From Chloroflexota bacterium (GTDB taxonomy: Bacteria; Chloroflexota; Anaerolineae; Aggregatilineales; UBA2796): 6,765 nt of DNA. Of the stretch, positions 4,880-6,765 are shown piece after piece. A model generated the notes under the pieces. It had not been told where the DNA came from. It made no database searches and saw only the letters and a program-made list of their open reading frames with translations. The position numbers and the translations under genes are program-made. Location: positions 1 through 6,765 of the forward strand of contig RFIM01000125.1 in NCBI GenBank assembly GCA_003695215.1, written 5' to 3'. Each line of letters starts with the position of its first letter. Position 1 is the stretch's first letter.

Positions 4880-6331
4880 ATGAATATCACCATCCTCGGA
4901 CTCGGTCCAGGCGATCCTGAGTTATTGACACGGCGCGCTTGGCGCATCCTGAGCGAAGCTGAGGAAGTCTACTTGCGCACGGCGCGCCATCCAAACGTGA
5001 GTGATTTGCCGATCCGCAAGCTGCACAGCTTCGATGCCTGGTATGATGCGGCTGAAGATTTTGCCTCACTTTACCAGCGCATCGCTGAGGAGATTGTGCG
5101 GCTCGGTCGGCGGCCGCAAGGCGTGGTTTACGCTGTGCCAGGGCATCCGCTGGTGGGCGAGCAGACCGTGACGTTGATCCTACAGCAAGCGCGCGCGCAG
5201 TCCGTGCCTGTGCAGATTGTGGACGGCCTGAGTTTCATTGAGCCGCTGATCGGCGCGCTCGGCATAGATGCGCTGGACGGATTGCAAATTCACGATGCCG
5301 AGACTATCGCGCACATGCACCATCCGCCGCTGAACCCTGATGTGCCAGCGCTGTTGGCGCAAGTCTACAGCAGCGCTGTTGCCAGCGATGTCAAGCTGAC
5401 GCTCGCCAATCAATACCCTGAGACGCATGAGGTGATCCTGGTACACGGTGCAGGTACGCTATCGCAGCGCCTTGAGCGCCTGCCGCTCTATGCGTTGGAT
5501 CGGCAGCCTGTCGATCATCTGACCTCGCTTTATGTGCCGCCACTTCAGCTGCCTGGCAGCTTCGAGCACTTCCAAGAGATCATGGCACATTTGCGCGCGC
5601 CTGATGGCTGCCCTTGGGATCGGCAGCAGACGCACGAGTCATTGCGTCCCTATTTGCTCGAAGAGACCTACGAAGTGTTAGAAGCGCTTGATAATGGCGA
5701 TATCGAGTTGCTCAAGCGCGAGCTAGGCGATCTACTGCTGCAGGTCGTCTTCCATGCGCAGATCGCAGTCGAGAGCGGCGAGTTCAGCATGGCGGATGTG
5801 ATCGCGCACGTCTGCCAGAAGTTGATCAGACGTCATCCGCACGTCTGGGGCGATGTACAAGTGAGCGATTCGGCACAAGTGCATGCCAACTGGGATCAGA
5901 TCAAGCGCCAAGAGCGCGCTGCCGAAGGCATAACTGAGCGCGGGCCTTCAGCGTTAGACGGCGTGCCGAAAACCTTGCCTGCCCTAGCTGCCGCAGCAGC
6001 GATCCACGCGCGTGCATCGCGGGTCGGCTTTGAGTGGAGCCGCCTTGAGGACGTGATCGCTAAAGTGCGCGAAGAATTGGACGAGCTGCTCAGGGCAGAC
6101 GATGCCGAGCAGCGCCGCGAAGAGTTCGGCGATGTGTTGAGCAGTTTGGTCAATCTGGCGCGCTGGTATCAGATCGATCCTGAAGCGGCGCTGCGCGAGA
6201 ACATCGCCAAATTTGTGCGCCGCTTCCAGCGCCTTGAGCAACAAGCGGCTGCGCAGGGCAAGGCGCTCCAGAGCATGACGCTCGACGAGCTGGACGCACT
6301 CTGGAACGCCGTTAAGTCAGAAGGCTTGTAG
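4880..6331 (+). CDS. mazG: Tetrapyrrole-methylase-domain / MazG nucleoside triphosphate pyrophosphohydrolase fusion
   Basis: The 483-residue protein joins two domains, as in B. subtilis YabN. Residues 1-225 form a tetrapyrrole (corrin/porphyrin) methylase domain with the SAM-binding-type GLGPGDPELLT (7-17) and VPGHP (86-90). The role of this domain in such fusions is unknown. Residues 227-480 form a full-length MazG, which hydrolyses NTPs to NMP and pyrophosphate and is thought to clear aberrant or excess nucleotides. The first MazG repeat starts LRAPDGCPWDRQQTHESLRPYL and has the metal ligands E261, E262, E265 and E281/D284. The second repeat has E398, E399, E402 and E415/D418 in EEFGD. Both acidic sites are intact, so neither repeat looks degenerate. 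The ATG has GAGG 5 nt upstream. It is the second gene after the MBL-fold hydrolase and ends 5 bp from the stop of the convergent gene on the minus strand. Confidence 0.95.
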   Translation: MNITILGLGPGDPELLTRRAWRILSEAEEVYLRTARHPNVSDLPIRKLHSFDAWYDAAEDFASLYQRIAEEIVRLGRRPQGVVYAVPGHPLVGEQTVTLILQQARAQSVPVQIVDGLSFIEPLIGALGIDALDGLQIHDAETIAHMHHPPLNPDVPALLAQVYSSAVASDVKLTLANQYPETHEVILVHGAGTLSQRLERLPLYALDRQPVDHLTSLYVPPLQLPGSFEHFQEIMAHLRAPDGCPWDRQQTHESLRPYLLEETYEVLEALDNGDIELLKRELGDLLLQVVFHAQIAVESGEFSMADVIAHVCQKLIRRHPHVWGDVQVSDSAQVHANWDQIKRQERAAEGITERGPSALDGVPKTLPALAAAAAIHARASRVGFEWSRLEDVIAKVREELDELLRADDAEQRREEFGDVLSSLVNLARWYQIDPEAALRENIAKFVRRFQRLEQQAAAQGKALQSMTLDELDALWNAVKSEGL

Positions 6332-6336
6332 CGCGC

Positions 6337-6756
6337 TCAGCGCGGCGTTCGCACTGAGCCGAACCAGCCCATCTCCAAAACGCCGCGCAGCAGCACATAA
6401 ACCATGCCAATGCCGACTGCCAAAATGCCCCAGATGCGCGATTTCTCCGTCTTAGTGACGGCCACAGCTAGGAGTGGCAAGGAGAAGACGCCCACGCGCA
6501 AGAAGAGCGTGATCAGCTCGTTATTGCGGAAGAGCGCGCCTGGTAGGTTGCCCGTTGCCACTTTATCCACGATTGCCAGCAGCATCGCGCCGACCAGGAA
6601 CAGCTGCACAGGCATCTGCGGGCGGCGCTGCCTGAAGAGCATGATCAGGCATAGGAAGAAGACCGAATACAGCGAGATGCCCCAGATCAGGTTGAAAGGA
6701 TCGTTCGAGAACGGATTCAGATTCTGCAAGAAGCGTTCAAGCGTCAAGTTGCCCAT
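6337..6756 (-). CDS. Small four-helix membrane protein of unknown function
   Basis: This 139-residue protein is not recognisable by family. It has four likely transmembrane segments: about 22-41, 49-66, 82-101 and 107-126. Positively charged FRQRRP (41-46) follows the first, TKTEKSR (101-107) lies between the third and fourth, and R124 and the RTPR tail come at the end. By the positive-inside rule, the loops at 42-48 and 102-106 need not lie on the same side, so the topology is uncertain. There is no signal peptidase site or catalytic motif. An in-frame TGA lies at 6765-6763 and only two non-start codons separate it from the ATG at 6756, so the start is complete inside the window. Only 9 nt of upstream sequence are visible. 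The gene converges on mazG with 5 bp between the stop codons, and no T-rich terminator is seen between them. Confidence 0.75.
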   Translation of the reverse strand: MGNLTLERFLQNLNPFSNDPFNLIWGISLYSVFFLCLIMLFRQRRPQMPVQLFLVGAMLLAIVDKVATGNLPGALFRNNELITLFLRVGVFSLPLLAVAVTKTEKSRIWGILAVGIGMVYVLLRGVLEMGWFGSVRTPR

Positions 6757-6765
6757 GATGACTCA

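Noticed and set aside
6332..6364. Short hairpins (CGCGC-TCA-GCGCG, and GTTCG ... CGAAC) near the convergent stops of mazG and the membrane protein
   Set aside because: The stems are 5 bp in GC-rich sequence with no T-tract on either side, and the second lies within the membrane-protein coding region. This is not enough to call a bidirectional terminator.

Overview
The window is a compact bacterial chromosomal segment of moderate-to-high GC. It carries seven intact genes, one possible gene fragment at the left edge, and no RNA genes, insertion sequences or CRISPR. The most lineage-informative features are a complete minCDE operon, a tetrapyrrole-methylase/MazG fusion protein, and a WXG100-type protein paired with a possible EspG-like partner. 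Together with the protein style (for example the MBL-fold start reading DDIYTIQGLPIGRVYVI) they suggest a Chloroflexota bacterium, perhaps of the Anaerolineae/Thermofonsia type. That placement is an inference from family resemblance and was not tested by phylogeny.

Layout. Positions 13-1875 (minus strand) hold minC, minD and minE, transcribed right to left as one tightly packed operon that places the division site. The minE stop overlaps an ATG that may open a further operon gene running off the left edge. Positions 1876-2112 are a divergent promoter region with candidate promoters for both sides and phased A-tracts. Positions 2113-4039 (plus strand) hold a two-gene unit: a 361-residue protein with an N-terminal WXG100 helical hairpin and a long glycine/alanine-rich hydrophobic body, followed 37 bp later by a 267-residue protein that I read, tentatively, as an EspG-like type VII secretion chaperone. 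A perfect 14-bp inverted repeat at 4063-4096 closes this unit.

Positions 4156-6331 (plus strand) hold a metallo-beta-lactamase-fold hydrolase and, 25 bp later, the methylase/MazG fusion, probably co-transcribed as a housekeeping pair (nucleotide-pool sanitation plus a hydrolase of unknown substrate). At the right edge a four-helix membrane protein of unknown function lies on the minus strand, tail to tail with mazG with only 5 bp between the stop codons.

The accessory-looking part is the WXG100/EspG-like pair. It is inserted between two housekeeping blocks, and its first gene has visibly lower GC than its neighbours. No secretion ATPase, membrane component or recognised toxin domain is present in the window, so a secreted substrate-chaperone role is a hypothesis.
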